This document shows positions 54,601-64,000 of a stretch of 64,000 nucleotides of DNA, piece after piece; positions within the stretch are counted from its first letter, which is position 1, and each line of letters begins with the position of its first letter. The position numbers and the translations under genes were made by a program. The notes under the pieces were generated by a model that worked only from the letters and a program-made list of their open reading frames with translations, was not told the DNA's origin and did not search any database. The stretch spans positions 2,102,677 to 2,166,676 of the forward strand of contig BCIO01000003.1 of the NCBI GenBank assembly GCA_001599975.1. Direction: 5' to 3'. The stretch is from Cystobasidiopsis lactophilus. Lineage: Eukaryota; Basidiomycota; Agaricostilbomycetes; Agaricostilbales; Chionosphaeraceae.

Positions 54601-55085
54601 CGCCGCCCCACAACCTTGGTGGCTGCTGCTGTTGCTGTGCTGGCACCTTGGTTGGTGGTGGCCTGCTGAAACTGGAGCTGAACGCAGGTGTCGTCCTGGC
54701 CCCTGCGCTTGATGATCCCGAGAACCCACCGCCTGTAGATGGCCTGTTGACGGGTTGGAATCCATGCGACACAGCTCTAACAGGGTCGGGTCTGCCCAAG
54801 CATCCAAAACATGAGCAGGTCGCTCTAAACAAGATTGCGACAAAGCGAGCCTCACAGTCTGGGGGCCGGTGCGTTCCTCGATGGATTGTTGAGGAAGGTG
54901 CCTCGGCCTCTGGCTGGCCCAGAATGGCCTCTGTTGAAGGAGGGCGGCAAGGGGCTGCCCGAAGTGTTGAGCGGGTCGTTCAGCCGGCGGAACTTCTGCA
55001 CCGGCTCGTCCCTCCTGGCTCTGGGCGACCAAGTGGGCGGTCGAGAGTCGGACTCGAGGTTCGGCTGGGCGTGGAGGCCGTCCAT
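51615..55085 (-). CDS. Long low-complexity protein with an NTF2-like domain
   Basis: The start MDGLHAQPNLESDSRPP at 55085 opens an Arg/Pro/Gly-rich exon that splices (donor near 54855) to PDPVRAVSHGFQPVN. A conserved-looking segment follows (IYEVLELKHGQPIIVNDST, LFYRLKYEDNESGRLAKAKK, IPRDLRVVDFNAKV), then a long Pro/Ser/Ala linker. An NTF2-like fold comes next: VYLHSFLDRFQSQRTSLEAFYDP, VFSFSVN, LPKVGEGPIINMIRDFP, WTFEAHYLFGE and RSFVRTLILKP. The layout recalls mRNA export factor Mex67/NXF or related NTF2 proteins, but I cannot see leucine-rich repeats or a UBA domain. A second Ala/Pro/Lys-rich linker precedes FKRGDVLAVKDHGLGQDDYE and the stop at 51615. Divergent from zeta-COP. The specific function is not assigned. 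Confidence 0.6.
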
Positions 55086-55243
55086 GGCCGTCGACGTCGA
55101 CTTCCAACAGAAATTTGGAGGCGAGCATAACAATTTGGCTCATAACCATAAGCAAGATTTCAACAGGATGCTTGATCGTTCTCTTGGAGCCCTGCCACGA
55201 CCTTCGCTCCCTCTTGTGCTTTGGCAAACCCAGTTTGAACATC

Positions 55244-56183
55244 ATGGTGAGGCCTCATACAAGCAAAGCGCAAGGCCAAAGCGCTGAAAACGCATGGGGA
55301 GTCACAGTCGCTGCTCTCGCTGTACACCGTCTCGAGCGTGTTCCTCCTCGACTCGGACGGGCGGCGGATCCTGGCCAAGTACTATAACCACAACAAGCAC
55401 GCCGCGGCAGACCCCAAGGCCACGCTCATCGCCAACGCCCCGACGGCCGTGATGCCCTTCAAGATGCTCAAGGACCAGCGCGCGTTCGAGCAGGCCGCCT
55501 GGGACAAGACGAAAAAGTCGCAGAGTGCGCCTTGCCCTTTGCCGTTCATCTGCTTCGTTCTATGGCTGATGTATCATGCCGGTGCTGGCGACAGGCGACA
55601 TCATCCTCTACCAAAACCAGCTCATCCTCTACAAGCCGTCCATCGACCTCACGTTCTACGTGTGCGGCGAGGAGGGCCAGAACGAGCTGATGCTCCAGGG
55701 CGTGCTCACCGCCTTCTACGAGGCCGTCTCCCTCCTCTTACGGCACCAGGTCGAGAAGCGCTCAATACTGGAGAACCTCGACTTGGTGGTGCTCTGCTTG
55801 GACGAGACCATCGACGAAGGGTGCGTTGCCCTTTGGACTTGCTCCATTCCGATCACATCTGGAATGACTTCCATTCCGGTCACACAGGATCATTCTTGAG
55901 ACTGACCCGACGGCCATCGCAGCCCGCGTGTCCAGGCCGAGGGCGGACGCTGGCTCCGTCGACCTCAGCAACATCACCATCAACGAGCAGGTGCGCTTGT
56001 CTACCTCCCCTACTATCAGGTAGTCTGTCTGATTTGACGATGGCATGCCCACAGACAATCATGCACGCCTTTTCGTTCGTGCCCACCCTCCCTCTTTGCT
56101 CTCTGCCTCTAGCTGACCTCCGTGACCTGTGATCCTACAGAACGGTCCGGGATAGAATGGCACAGAGGATCCTACAAGGCTAG
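55244..56183 (+). CDS. RET3: Coatomer subunit zeta
   Basis: Six exons (55244-55246, 55308-55524, 55595-55820, 55888-55990, 56055-56074, 56141-56183) close to 203 residues. After splicing the protein begins MSLLSLYTVSSVFLLDSDG, very close to yeast Ret3 (MSSLSLYTV...). The longin-like core continues RRILAKYYN, FEQAAWDKT, DLTFYVCGEEGQNELMLQG, KRSILENLDLVVLCLDETID and EGIILETDP. This small subunit pairs with gamma-COP in the COPI coat for Golgi-to-ER transport. The first coding exon is only the ATG; the intron starts immediately after it (GTGAGG). The penultimate exon is 20 nt and is followed by a GTTCGT intron. Starts 158 bp from the divergent NTF2-like gene. Confidence 0.95.
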
Positions 56184-56769
56184 ATCCCGTTTGTTTTCTT
56201 ATTTCGTCTTTCAAGAACCAAAAGGTGAGGTCGCCCCATCAGAGCTTGCACTCTTCCGTTCTCAAATCATCCCCCTTGCAGAACCCGCGTCTGGACCACA
56301 ATGCGGGCACGAAAACCTTACGAAGTTGCGAGTCAAGAGGTCGGGAACCTTGTTGGTTTGGGGTTTAGAGAAGGATGCCATGAGGACTGAGCGCCCCTTG
56401 CATTTTTGCCACCTTCTCAGACTTTTGAGCTGCGATCGTCCCTGCAATGGCTCTTTGCGGTCACGCAAGGAACTTGTTGCCTTTTGTTAGCTAGAAACCA
56501 CGAGCCTTCTTCTGGCGGCCAACTCCGGCGCTGGCGAGCCTCACGGAACACCTTTTGCTCCCCATGCGTACAGACTGAGATGCTTGCTGCCAGTTTTATC
56601 AGTCTAGATGCGCTTCTACTGTCTAGCGTCCTGTTCTGCTGCCTAGCGCCAAGCCCTCCGTGCTGAAGAAGCGAGAATGCAGCCCTTTGTTCGCTCGCGT
56701 TTCCGAGTAGCCTCGAAGGCCTTGGGCGCCCTTCCTTGCCCAACGACTACGAGTAGCCGCTGTTAAAGA
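56184..56769. other. Intergenic region
   Basis: 586 bp between zeta-COP and the next plus-strand gene. No coding signal in any frame that I can support. Expected to contain the terminator of one gene and the promoter of the other. Confidence 0.4.
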
Positions 56770-57562
56770 ATGCGATTCAGCGCTGCTGTCTTGCTTGCTA
56801 TTGCCGTGGCTGCCCGCCCGCCTCATCTCAGAGCTGGCAGTGAGGCTTGCCTGCCTTCCGAGCGCAGGCTTCTTCTGACAGGCCGCAAGCCAAAGGTCAT
56901 CTTGCTACTCGAGATGCGCCAGCATGCACAGAGGAGGGCTCCTACCTGTACAGCTACTGCTCTGCCGATGCGTGCCTCATCGACGCCACCGTCAACGCTG
57001 GTGATCAGCTCACGTTCTCTGCTGAGTACAAAGATGGTCAGAATCAGTGGTGTGGTGAGTACTGGTTGCTTATCATAGTCTAGTCTTTACTGATGGCAAC
57101 GAGGCAGTCATCCCGCAAGCGCCCGGCGCGGCCCTCTATCGGAATGTGGGCCGGCTTGCTTGTGGCTCGCCTATGCCCCCCAAGCTGATTCTCGTCGCTG
57201 CTTTTAGATGTGGAGCGGACGTTACATGACAGCGAATGTCGAGCAAGGCTTTATCTACCCGCTTCAAAACAGCATCGTCAGGTCGGACACGCTGGACACG
57301 TATCGAGGCGATCCGCACTACGGGCAGCTGCAGTATTGGACCAACATTATGAACCCGTGCGCGTGCCGTGCACTTGGAAGGAGTATCACTTACTGATACC
57401 CCAAGCAGCTGCGAGGGCTTGGGCTCGTATCAAATGCTGTACCTGAACGGATCCCGAGAGAACGCCAAGGGGGATTGTCCTCGATGCACCTGCGTTGGCG
57501 GACTCGTTATCACGTATGACGATGGTGGCTTGGCCGAGGTGGTCTGCAAGCCTTGTGTCTGA
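56770..57562 (+). CDS. Small secreted Cys-containing protein
   Basis: The start MRFSAAVLLAIAVAA is a signal peptide. A 56-nt intron (GTGAGG...AAAG) links it to HLATRDAPACTEEGSYLYSY, CSADACLIDATVNAGDQLTF and EYKDGQNQWCG. Further exons add VIPQAPGAALYRNMWSGRYM, QGFIYPLQNSIVRSD, DPHYGQLQYWTNIMNP, and after a last intron CEGLGSYQMLYLNGSRENAK and DCPRCTCVGG with a final CKPCV. About 220 residues with ten or more Cys, suggesting a disulfide-stabilised extracellular protein. I do not recognise a family; wall component or effector-like roles are possible. All junctions keep frame. Confidence 0.62.
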
Positions 57563-58112
57563 ATGCCCTCTCGCATTCTTTCTAGTGCCCGCGTTAGCGA
57601 CTTCTGGGCTTGAAACAGTATCAATCTGACGTACTATTGATTCCAAATGTCGGTGTGACGCTGTGGCTATGCGACTTGAAGACTTCATCTGTGCGGGTTC
57701 TCCTGCCGGCTGAATTCGCTGCAGATGCCAAGCGACTTGAATTCACGACCTGTCGGCGCGTCTGCTGGGTCGTTCTCTCAGCTCTGCTATCTTCGCAATA
57801 CCGCAAGTGCCATGAGTTTCATCGCCACTATTGCCCCATGCGCCTTCTCGTGTCATCTCATTTCGCACTAGCCGTATGAGCGCCTTGGGTAATCAGTTGC
57901 CCTGGCTTGTAGGGGCTGACCGGCATTATTGATCGGAGAATCTGTTCTGATCTCGAGCCAAATGCGCGACCGGCGAGTCATCTAATATTCCCTTTGTTCT
58001 TTGGATTCGACACAGTTCTCTCCGACCTTGACCTCGTTCGCCCACCTTCAGTCCATTCCGGTATGTTGGTTTAATACCTTTGGTCATCTTCGGCATTCTC
58101 AAAGCAGTGAAG
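57563..58112. other. Intergenic region
   Basis: 550 bp, no coding signal beyond a short plus-strand ORF (57610-57879) of doubtful composition. The frame upstream of the kinase-like ATG is open back to ~58080 but has no earlier ATG. Confidence 0.4.
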
Positions 58113-60133
58113 ATGAAGCGAATCATCGACAATCTGCCAAAGATCCACGCTTCCCGAAAGCGAGAGAAAGAACGCCAGGAGTGGCAAGGCACCCTTTATA
58201 CCATGGAAAAGGAGCTGGCGAATCTGGCTTCTACGCTTGAAGGTGCCCGCCCTAACATGCGCGGCTTGGACGGCGAGCCCTTCGCCCGCTTTAATGAACA
58301 GTCCGCGGTCTGGCAGGAGGCGCAGACGCAATTCAAGCAAATGATGGCTTTATTCAACAAAAAAGGCAACAAGGAGCTGCCTCATCTCGCTCCCCTCCAA
58401 GCACTCGTCGATAAAGTGAGAAAGGTGGCGTCATGGGAGAAGGAATTCACCGAAGCACGAACTGCTGCGAACACCGCTGCGAACAGCCTATTCAACGACC
58501 ACTATCTTCAAGTGCAGGCCTTCAAGGCGCTCCCGAGCAACGTCTTGCGTTACGAAAGGCCTCTTTGGGATACCTTGGTCAGAATCGAACGCAGCCTCGA
58601 TACGCGTTCCATGACGCACCCTTCTTTTGATGACTTTCGCGCCGCGATCCAAAACTTCGGCCACTTTGCTGCCCTCATCAAAGGCCTAGCTTCATTCAGG
58701 CGTGTTCGACCCGAACACGAAGGTGCATCGGGCAAGGTCAATGGCCTTAATGTCGCCGGTCATATGGCAAGCGAGCTCGGATCCAGCAGGATCATGGTCA
58801 AACGTATGATCGTCGATCAGAACCAGGGTGCCAAGCTGAACACTGTCGCGACGATCCTTCGAGAGATCGAAACGCATTGGCTAATGAGGAAGGCTCCCAT
58901 CGGCATTGTTCGCCTCTTGTTCACCTTCAGCTTGACATCGGAGAACGTGGAAACGGTGTTCCTGGCCACCGAGTATGCAGGCATCACAATCGATGATTGG
59001 ATTGAAAAACTGCACAAGAATACACCGAAGTATCGCCTGTTCGATTTCCTTGGAACTGCCTTGCCCCAGCTCGCGTCTGGACTCAAATGTATTCACAAGC
59101 AAGGATGGCTGCATGGTGACATCAGGAATTACAACATAATGGTTCAGCAACAACTGCACATAAACGGCCTGTTGGAGGTGAGTGCCGTGTCCAAAAGTGT
59201 CTTTGGACAACACTTATTCAGCGTCTGTACAGCCATCCAGCTTGAATTTCAAGTTGATTGACTTTGGCAATACTTTGAAGAAGGGTGACCGTAAAATCGG
59301 TGAGTTCAAAGGACCTCACGCTTCAATGCTGTTCTTAAACCGTCGGGGTCAGGAGCCACCTTCAATTATAGCACTTCTCCGGAATTCACCGACTTTCAAA
59401 ACTGGGCCTATGAGACTGACTTTGGTCATTGGCCCCACCAGCGAATCGGAGCCCTCCATCTCAAAGACGAAACGTATCGCAATGGTGTCCAAGTCGATTG
59501 GGAAGGCTTTGCCCTGTTGGTCCTTTCGTGAGCCATTTCTTACTAAACAGCAGAAGGACAGCCTCATTAAGCCGACCTGGCAGATTTGACGTTTTGCGTG
59601 GTCCACGAATCTTCGACCGAAATGACTATCCCATGCTGCACGATCGCGACCGCTGGCACAATATGAAGCTCATGCCATCGATTCTGACGTGGATGACAGT
59701 CCATTCGCGGAAGCTGGAGAAGCCAATCTCTGCCGCACCGCAAGGCTTACCAGGATTCGCTTGCGATCCATCGCTGCAAGCCTTCTACGCTCGTGAACTC
59801 TACAATGAATGCTGTGAAGTTCACGATCAAGCTGTTGCAGAGGCAAACCAGGCTGACGTTGCTACCAATCAACGCGACCTCGTCGCAGCTAGCAATCAAC
59901 GCGCCGCCAAACGGTTCAAAGCCCACGCGGATCAGTGGAAGCCTTGTTTTAAAGTCCTCTGTGACGGCGACGTTCAAATAGGCCGTCGCACCAAAATGGG
60001 AGGAGCCAGTACGGAAACAGAATTTTGCTACGAGGGCATTGACGAGCGCACCTATAAAGGCACACCAACTCGGCAAAACGCCCTGGACACTTTGCTTCGA
60101 TCCTTAGGACATGTCGATCCTTCCTCTTCCTAG
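58113..60133 (+). CDS. Protein-kinase-fold protein with long N-terminal helical region
   Basis: Four exons (58113-59177, 59233-59299, 59353-59527, 59551-60133) give 629 residues. The first ~210 residues are charged and helical (KREKERQEWQGTLYTMEKEL), likely coiled coil. The kinase fold follows: a candidate nucleotide Lys in RIMVKRMIVD, Glu in ILREIETHW, catalytic loop WLHGDIRNYNIMV (H-x-D....N) and KLIDFGNT with the metal-binding DFG. After the lobe come SPEFTDFQNWAYE and FDVLRGPRIFDRND. The usual Gly-rich loop is not obvious, and the HGD loop resembles aminoglycoside-phosphotransferase-like and fungal FunK1-like kinases more than typical Ser/Thr kinases. Catalytic residues are present, so activity is possible; substrate unknown. 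Confidence 0.72.
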
Positions 60134-60684
60134 ACAATATACTACATCCTTTCCTACTAGACTTATAAGCGAAGGCGGGCCTTTGCACCCATGTAGAAAT
60201 CTTACCCTCATTTGCCACCGCCGGTGCTCAGGGCACGAGAGCTCCGCGAATGAGTCTTCGACAGAAGAACGTTTGCTAGTTCAGCTTCCTGTCGAGCCAG
60301 CGCGGTACTGCGGGTGTCATCGAAACCCGGATCCATAGCCATACATTGCTTGAGTTGTGTCTGAAGATTTCACCTTCATACCATCATGTAATGTAACACA
60401 AGAGCAGCACTAGAGGCAACGGGCAGATGAGCAGATGGATCACGGCGTCGGGCGGTCAGGATGTCAGGATCCTGACAAAACGACGAGCAAGCCCGGAAGC
60501 TGCTACAGCCGCTCAAAGGAGAAAGGCGCGTTAATGATCGACTTTCAGAGCAGCTTCGGTGTCTTCTCAGGAGCACCACCGATCTCAAAACAGCAGGCAA
60601 GGCAGAAGCAATGTCACCGTTCCGGTTCGACCTGCAACGACGACCTTTTTGAGCAGAACCAGAGCCGTGCGCTGTGGAAGCGCA
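60134..60684. other. Intergenic region before AP-3 mu
   Basis: 551 bp without supported coding sequence. The frame into the AP-3 gene is open upstream with an earlier ATG at ~60559, but conservation of MEGFFIASS with the family start favours 60685. Confidence 0.4.
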
Positions 60685-62381
60685 ATGGAGGGCTTCTTCA
60701 TAGCATCTTCTTTGACCCAGCAGATCATCCTATCCACTCGATTCTCGACAAAGGCGGCCACGCTGGTTCCATTGGCGCTCGACGCCTTGAAGGCGGCTCC
60801 CTCGCTGTCGCCCGTAGTCTGGTTCCCAGCTCCACCGATGCATGACTCAAAAACAAGGAAGCGGAGGAAGCAAGAAAGTGGCGGCTCGTCAGATGAAAGC
60901 TCAAGCTCGAGCTCGGAAGAGGAGGAAGACGAAGCGACATCGGCATGGGCAGCGGGGCCTTCCAAGCCTGTTGATGCGGGAGCCTGCGTGTGCTGCGTTC
61001 GCAAAAAGAATCTGTGGTTTGCCACGCCAGTATCGTCAGAAGGTAATCCTTGCTTGCCTAGCAATATACGAACCGAAAGCTCAGTGGCTGGATCCCGCAG
61101 TCGAGCCGCTCTTGCCCTTTGCTTTCCTTCAGTCATTGATCAGCCTCCTCGAAGAATACTTTGGGCCCATTTCAGAGCACGTCGTGAAGGACAACTTCGA
61201 TATGATCCTCCAGGTGGGTTTTGTCCGCATGCGCCTCCAGCGAGCGCAAGCTTGATGTCCTGCCTCTAGATCTTCGAGGAAGTCCTGACCGCGCCACAAC
61301 CGATGCTCACCGATGCTTCAGCATTGAAAGAGCTGATCCCGCCCCCGTCACTGTATACAAAAGTTCTCAACGCAGCAACCGCCGCGCTTTCGCCGTCGCC
61401 CAACGCAGCGGTTCAGGCTGGCGCGGAAGGCCGGCAGACCCTTTCAAGTCCGATCGCGTGGCGGCGGACTGGGATCAAGTACCAATCTCAAGAGGTCTTT
61501 TTTGACGTCGTGGAGGAGATCGGCGGCATCATTGACAAGTTAGTCCATCTTTTGCACTCTCCGAGACCTTCACTCTAATACCTGAACCAGGGGCGGTAAC
61601 CTGATTGTGGCCGAAGTCTTGGGCAAGATCGAATCCCGGTGTCGCCTGACAGGCATGCCGGACCTCTTGATGACCCTCTCAAGTCCAGACTTGGTCCAAG
61701 ACTGCTGCTTCCACCCCTGCGTTCGATTAAACAAGTGGTCGTCGAACAAGCTGCTCTCGTTTGTGCCACCGGATGGGCGATTCACGCTGATGGAGTATCG
61801 GCTCGCGGCACCTACTCTGCCCACTGTCATCCCGCTTCAAGTGCGACCCCAGATCTCCGTTGGCAAGTCTGGCGGCGCCTTTCATCTCACCATCTCATCG
61901 AGAACCTTGGCAAGTCGGCCATTAGAAAGCGTGCGACTGGCGTTCGAGATTGGCAAGCACGTCACCCAAGTGCAGGCAACGGTCAGCGGAGGAAGGAGCG
62001 TGAACCCTGGTTTGAAGAAGGAGGAAAACGAGCAGCCTGGTGGGCTCTGGGAGTTCAAGGCTGGTGAAGGGCTGCTGTTATGGCAGATCAGCAAGCTTTC
62101 GTCCGGCGACCGGCCCATTGTCTTCCAAGGGACCTGGACTTCCTCGTACGCCCATTTCATGCGTTGGACGGAATCAACTGACGTGGCGATGCAGCTTGAC
62201 ACCTTGCCCGATGCCGGCGTTAGCAATTCAAGCTAGCTTTGAGGCATCAGTCACCAACATCTCCGGCATCCAAGTCAGCTCGCTCAAGATCCAGTCAAGC
62301 CCTGGAGCAGAGCCTGCTAAGCCGTACAAGGGCGTCCGCCCGATGCTCAAGTCGGGGAAGCTCGACTTCAGATGGCAATAA
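60685..62381 (+). CDS. APM3: AP-3 adaptor complex subunit mu
   Basis: Five exons (60685-61042, 61101-61213, 61270-61538, 61591-62145, 62195-62381) give 493 residues. The longin domain starts MEGFFIASSLTQQIILSTRF. ISLLEEYFGPISEHVVKDNF and LIPPPSLYTKVLNAA match AP-3 mu, as do WRRTGIKYQSQEVFFDVVEE and RCRLTGMPDLLMTLSSPDL. The cargo-binding mu homology domain includes FHPCVRLNKW and SFVPPDGRFTLMEYRL and ends KPYKGVRPMLKSGKLDFRW. AP-3 carries cargo from Golgi/endosomes to the vacuole. An unusual Lys/Arg then Ser/Asp/Glu-rich insertion (from about 60838 to 60980) splits the N-terminal domain between VVWFPAPP and VCCVRKKNLWFAT. Converges on the Pro/Gln-rich gene with 150 bp between stops. Confidence 0.92.
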
Positions 62382-62531
62382 GGGCAAGCCGGCGGAAACC
62401 TATGCAATTCATTCTATACGGTAGCGTGAGAGATGCAGACTATGACACAAGGGACAGATTCGTCAATGACAGGGAGGCAGAAGCAAGAGTCCGTCGTTTT
62501 TATGCTAGATGTAGAGAGAAGAGAGAAGATG

Positions 62532-64000
62532 CTAGTACGAGCTCTGCTGGAAAGAGTTTTGCTGCTGGAAGTGCTGATCGGCCTGCTGTTGCGACCAGCC
62601 TGGTGGGACGTCAGGTAGTGGGCGGTTATAGCCTTGCATAGGAGCCGCGTTGTAGCCCTGGGCGGCCGGAGGATTAGGAAGAGGGTTGGAGTGCCGGTGG
62701 ACCGGCGTGTAAGGTTGCTGAACGGGCGTGGAGTCATAAGGGCGAGCGGGAACTGGACGCGGCTTGGTGCCGTGATAGGTTGGAAAGAAGTGGGACGAAG
62801 CCGGTTGCGCTGGCGGAGGGGAATACGGCTGGGCTGGGTAGAAAGGCTGCGCGTTCTGGTAGGGCGTAATCGGTGGCGGGCTCGTGGAAAGGTTTGCTGG
62901 CTGCGGTGGATAATTGACAAAGCCGGAGTGTTGCGGCGTGTAGCCACCATTGTAGGAGAAAACCGAAGCAGGGCGAGAGTCGATCGGTGGCTGCGGCGGC
63001 TCGACCATTGCTGGCTGCTGCTGGTGATATCCTCCGTACTGCTGCTCGCCGTTGCTATACTGTTGTTCGCCGTTGCTGTAGTGTGTCTGCGGCTGATACA
63101 CTGGCGACGGGCTTGGCTGATAGGAGGGTTGAGCGAACTGCTCTTGGCCTTGCGGCACGGCTGGAGGCGGCCAAGATCCCGAATGAACGGGACCGTGGGG
63201 CTGGAAGTGGTGCTGCTCCGGCGGAGGAAGGTTGTGCATTGAGGCCGGCCGGCCATTGGGGACGAATTGGCTCTGGTCGTTCGGGAAGAACTGGCTCGCA
63301 GGTTGCTGGTGTTGGTACGCCTGGACAGGCCCGCTTCCAGGCGTCAGAGACGTGGGAACGCCGCCATTTGGCATCTGTTGATCAGCATAGATGGGCTGCT
63401 GCTGATGCACAAAAGGCTGGGGTGTTGGCGCCTGGTGCCCCTGGAAAGGCTGCGGCGTCTGCTGTTGGTAGACACCAACTTGGGAGCCGGACAGGTTGTA
63501 CGCCGAGGTGGACGAAGGTAGACCGGGAAGACTTTGTTGCAAGGCCGACAGGTTGTAAGCCGAGACAGAATTCCGGAGATGGGTGGGCAGAGGTGGCCGA
63601 GCGTCCCATGACTGCTGCTCCGGTTGCGGAGGCGGGGCATACGGCAGCAAAGGCGATGGAGGTAAAGGGTGGTTATAGCTGTTTGCTGATACCGGCCGTG
63701 CTGGCATCTCCTGGCCCATTGATTCTGGCCGGCCCACCCCATTGAAGGATGGGCGCCGGGATGGCGGCGGCAATGGAGGCCCGTTCAGGTTCTGGTAGCT
63801 GAGAGAATGCTGAGAGAAAGAGTATGCATCGCTCAGCACCGAAGTGAGCTCATGAGATTGGCCAGACCAACCTGGAGGGAGTTCGGCGGGGCCGGTGAGA
63901 TATAGGAGGCGCCCGAATTGATGCTGCCAACTACCGACGACGGGCGGCTGTTGGGCCCAACAGATCCGCGCCCAAAAGAGCCATCCTGTGGCCGCGGGGT
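62532..64000 (-). CDS. Pro/Gln-rich low-complexity protein, partial (5' beyond window)
   Basis: An open frame from ~63839 down to 62532 encodes a disordered tail made mostly of Pro, Gln, Ser, Tyr and Asn (SQHSLSYQNLNGPPLPPPS, YQQQTPQPFQGHQAPTPQPF, final QQNSFQQSSY). It includes a short tandem duplication, YSNGEQQ twice, near 63040-63080. A 5' exon reads FGRGSVGPNSRPSSVVGSIN and INSGASYISPAPPNSLQ and continues past 64000, with a short intron near 63845-63870 that I cannot place exactly. No folded domain is visible in the part present, so the protein cannot be named. Tails of this kind occur in actin-patch, SH3-ligand and prion-like proteins. Confidence 0.6.
   Translation of the reverse strand, partial: PAATGWLFWARICWAQQPPVVGSWQHQFGRLLYLTGPAELPPGWSGQSHELTSVLSDAYSFSQHSLSYQNLNGPPLPPPSRRPSFNGVGRPESMGQEMPARPVSANSYNHPLPPSPLLPYAPPPQPEQQSWDARPPLPTHLRNSVSAYNLSALQQSLPGLPSSTSAYNLSGSQVGVYQQQTPQPFQGHQAPTPQPFVHQQQPIYADQQMPNGGVPTSLTPGSGPVQAYQHQQPASQFFPNDQSQFVPNGRPASMHNLPPPEQHHFQPHGPVHSGSWPPPAVPQGQEQFAQPSYQPSPSPVYQPQTHYSNGEQQYSNGEQQYGGYHQQQPAMVEPPQPPIDSRPASVFSYNGGYTPQHSGFVNYPPQPANLSTSPPPITPYQNAQPFYPAQPYSPPPAQPASSHFFPTYHGTKPRPVPARPYDSTPVQQPYTPVHRHSNPLPNPPAAQGYNAAPMQGYNRPLPDVPPGWSQQQADQHFQQQNSFQQSSY

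Noticed and set aside
62634-63745. Long plus-strand ORFs rich in Arg, Gly and Ala
   Set aside because: Antisense shadows of the Pro/Gln-rich low-complexity gene.
1-64000. Transposon, retroelement, CRISPR or prophage
   Set aside because: No terminal repeats, transposase, reverse transcriptase or repeat-spacer pattern was seen on either strand.

Overview
The window is nuclear DNA from an intron-rich, gene-dense fungus. Nearly every gene is split by introns of about 48-82 nt, many starting GTGCGT, GTAAGC or GTGAGT. The gene set (YPT1, SWD1, VMA13, PNS1-type transporter, AP-3 mu, zeta-COP, LysM and arrestin-like proteins) is fungal. Intron density, short introns and moderate GC point to a basidiomycete, possibly a Pucciniomycotina yeast relative; the subphylum is inference. 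I see no rRNA, tRNA, CRISPR array, viral element or transposon.

Layout. 0.2-9.6 kb: a C-terminal double-SANT/Myb protein; a divergent pair made of a LovD/EstB-type serine hydrolase and a class B flavin monooxygenase with a Baeyer-Villiger fingerprint; a Ser/Thr-rich single-span membrane protein; ISA2. 9.8-19.7 kb: aldo-keto reductase, D-2-hydroxyacid dehydrogenase, V-ATPase subunit H (VMA13), EBP-type sterol isomerase, a GNAT acetyltransferase and a disulfide oxidoreductase-fold flavoprotein. 20.2-25.1 kb: two tandem amidase-signature paralogues with almost identical exon lengths. 25.6-32.6 kb: an IFI6/IFI27-like small protein, Rab1 GTPase YPT1, a DUF6314-like protein, an alpha/beta hydrolase, and a secreted protein joining a LysM-like part to a DPBB (RlpA/barwin-like) domain. 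33-40.4 kb: MFS sugar porter, PNS1/choline-transporter-like protein, a doubtful secreted protein, an arrestin-fold protein. 41-51.6 kb: two poorly known multi-exon genes around SWD1, a second MFS sugar porter, a secreted M28 aminopeptidase and a WD40 protein. 51.6-64 kb: a long NTF2-like protein, zeta-COP, a Cys-containing secreted protein, a kinase-fold protein, AP-3 mu, and the 3' part of a Pro/Gln-rich protein running off the window.

Gene models were built by hand from ORFs plus GT-AG (or GC-AG) junctions. Where I give exon sums or residue counts, the joined reading frame closes exactly. The most striking observation is splicing at very small scale: YPT1 needs two consecutive 3-nt exons to encode the start of its P-loop, the serine hydrolase has a candidate 3-nt exon, zeta-COP has a first coding exon that is only the ATG, and other genes have exons of 11, 16, 20, 23 and 24 nt. 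A recurrent GTTCGT 5' splice site and two GC-AG introns go with this. Functionally, the monooxygenase-esterase pair suggests a ketone-to-ester-to-acid route, and several transporters and secreted hydrolases suggest a saprobic or plant-surface life; both are inference.
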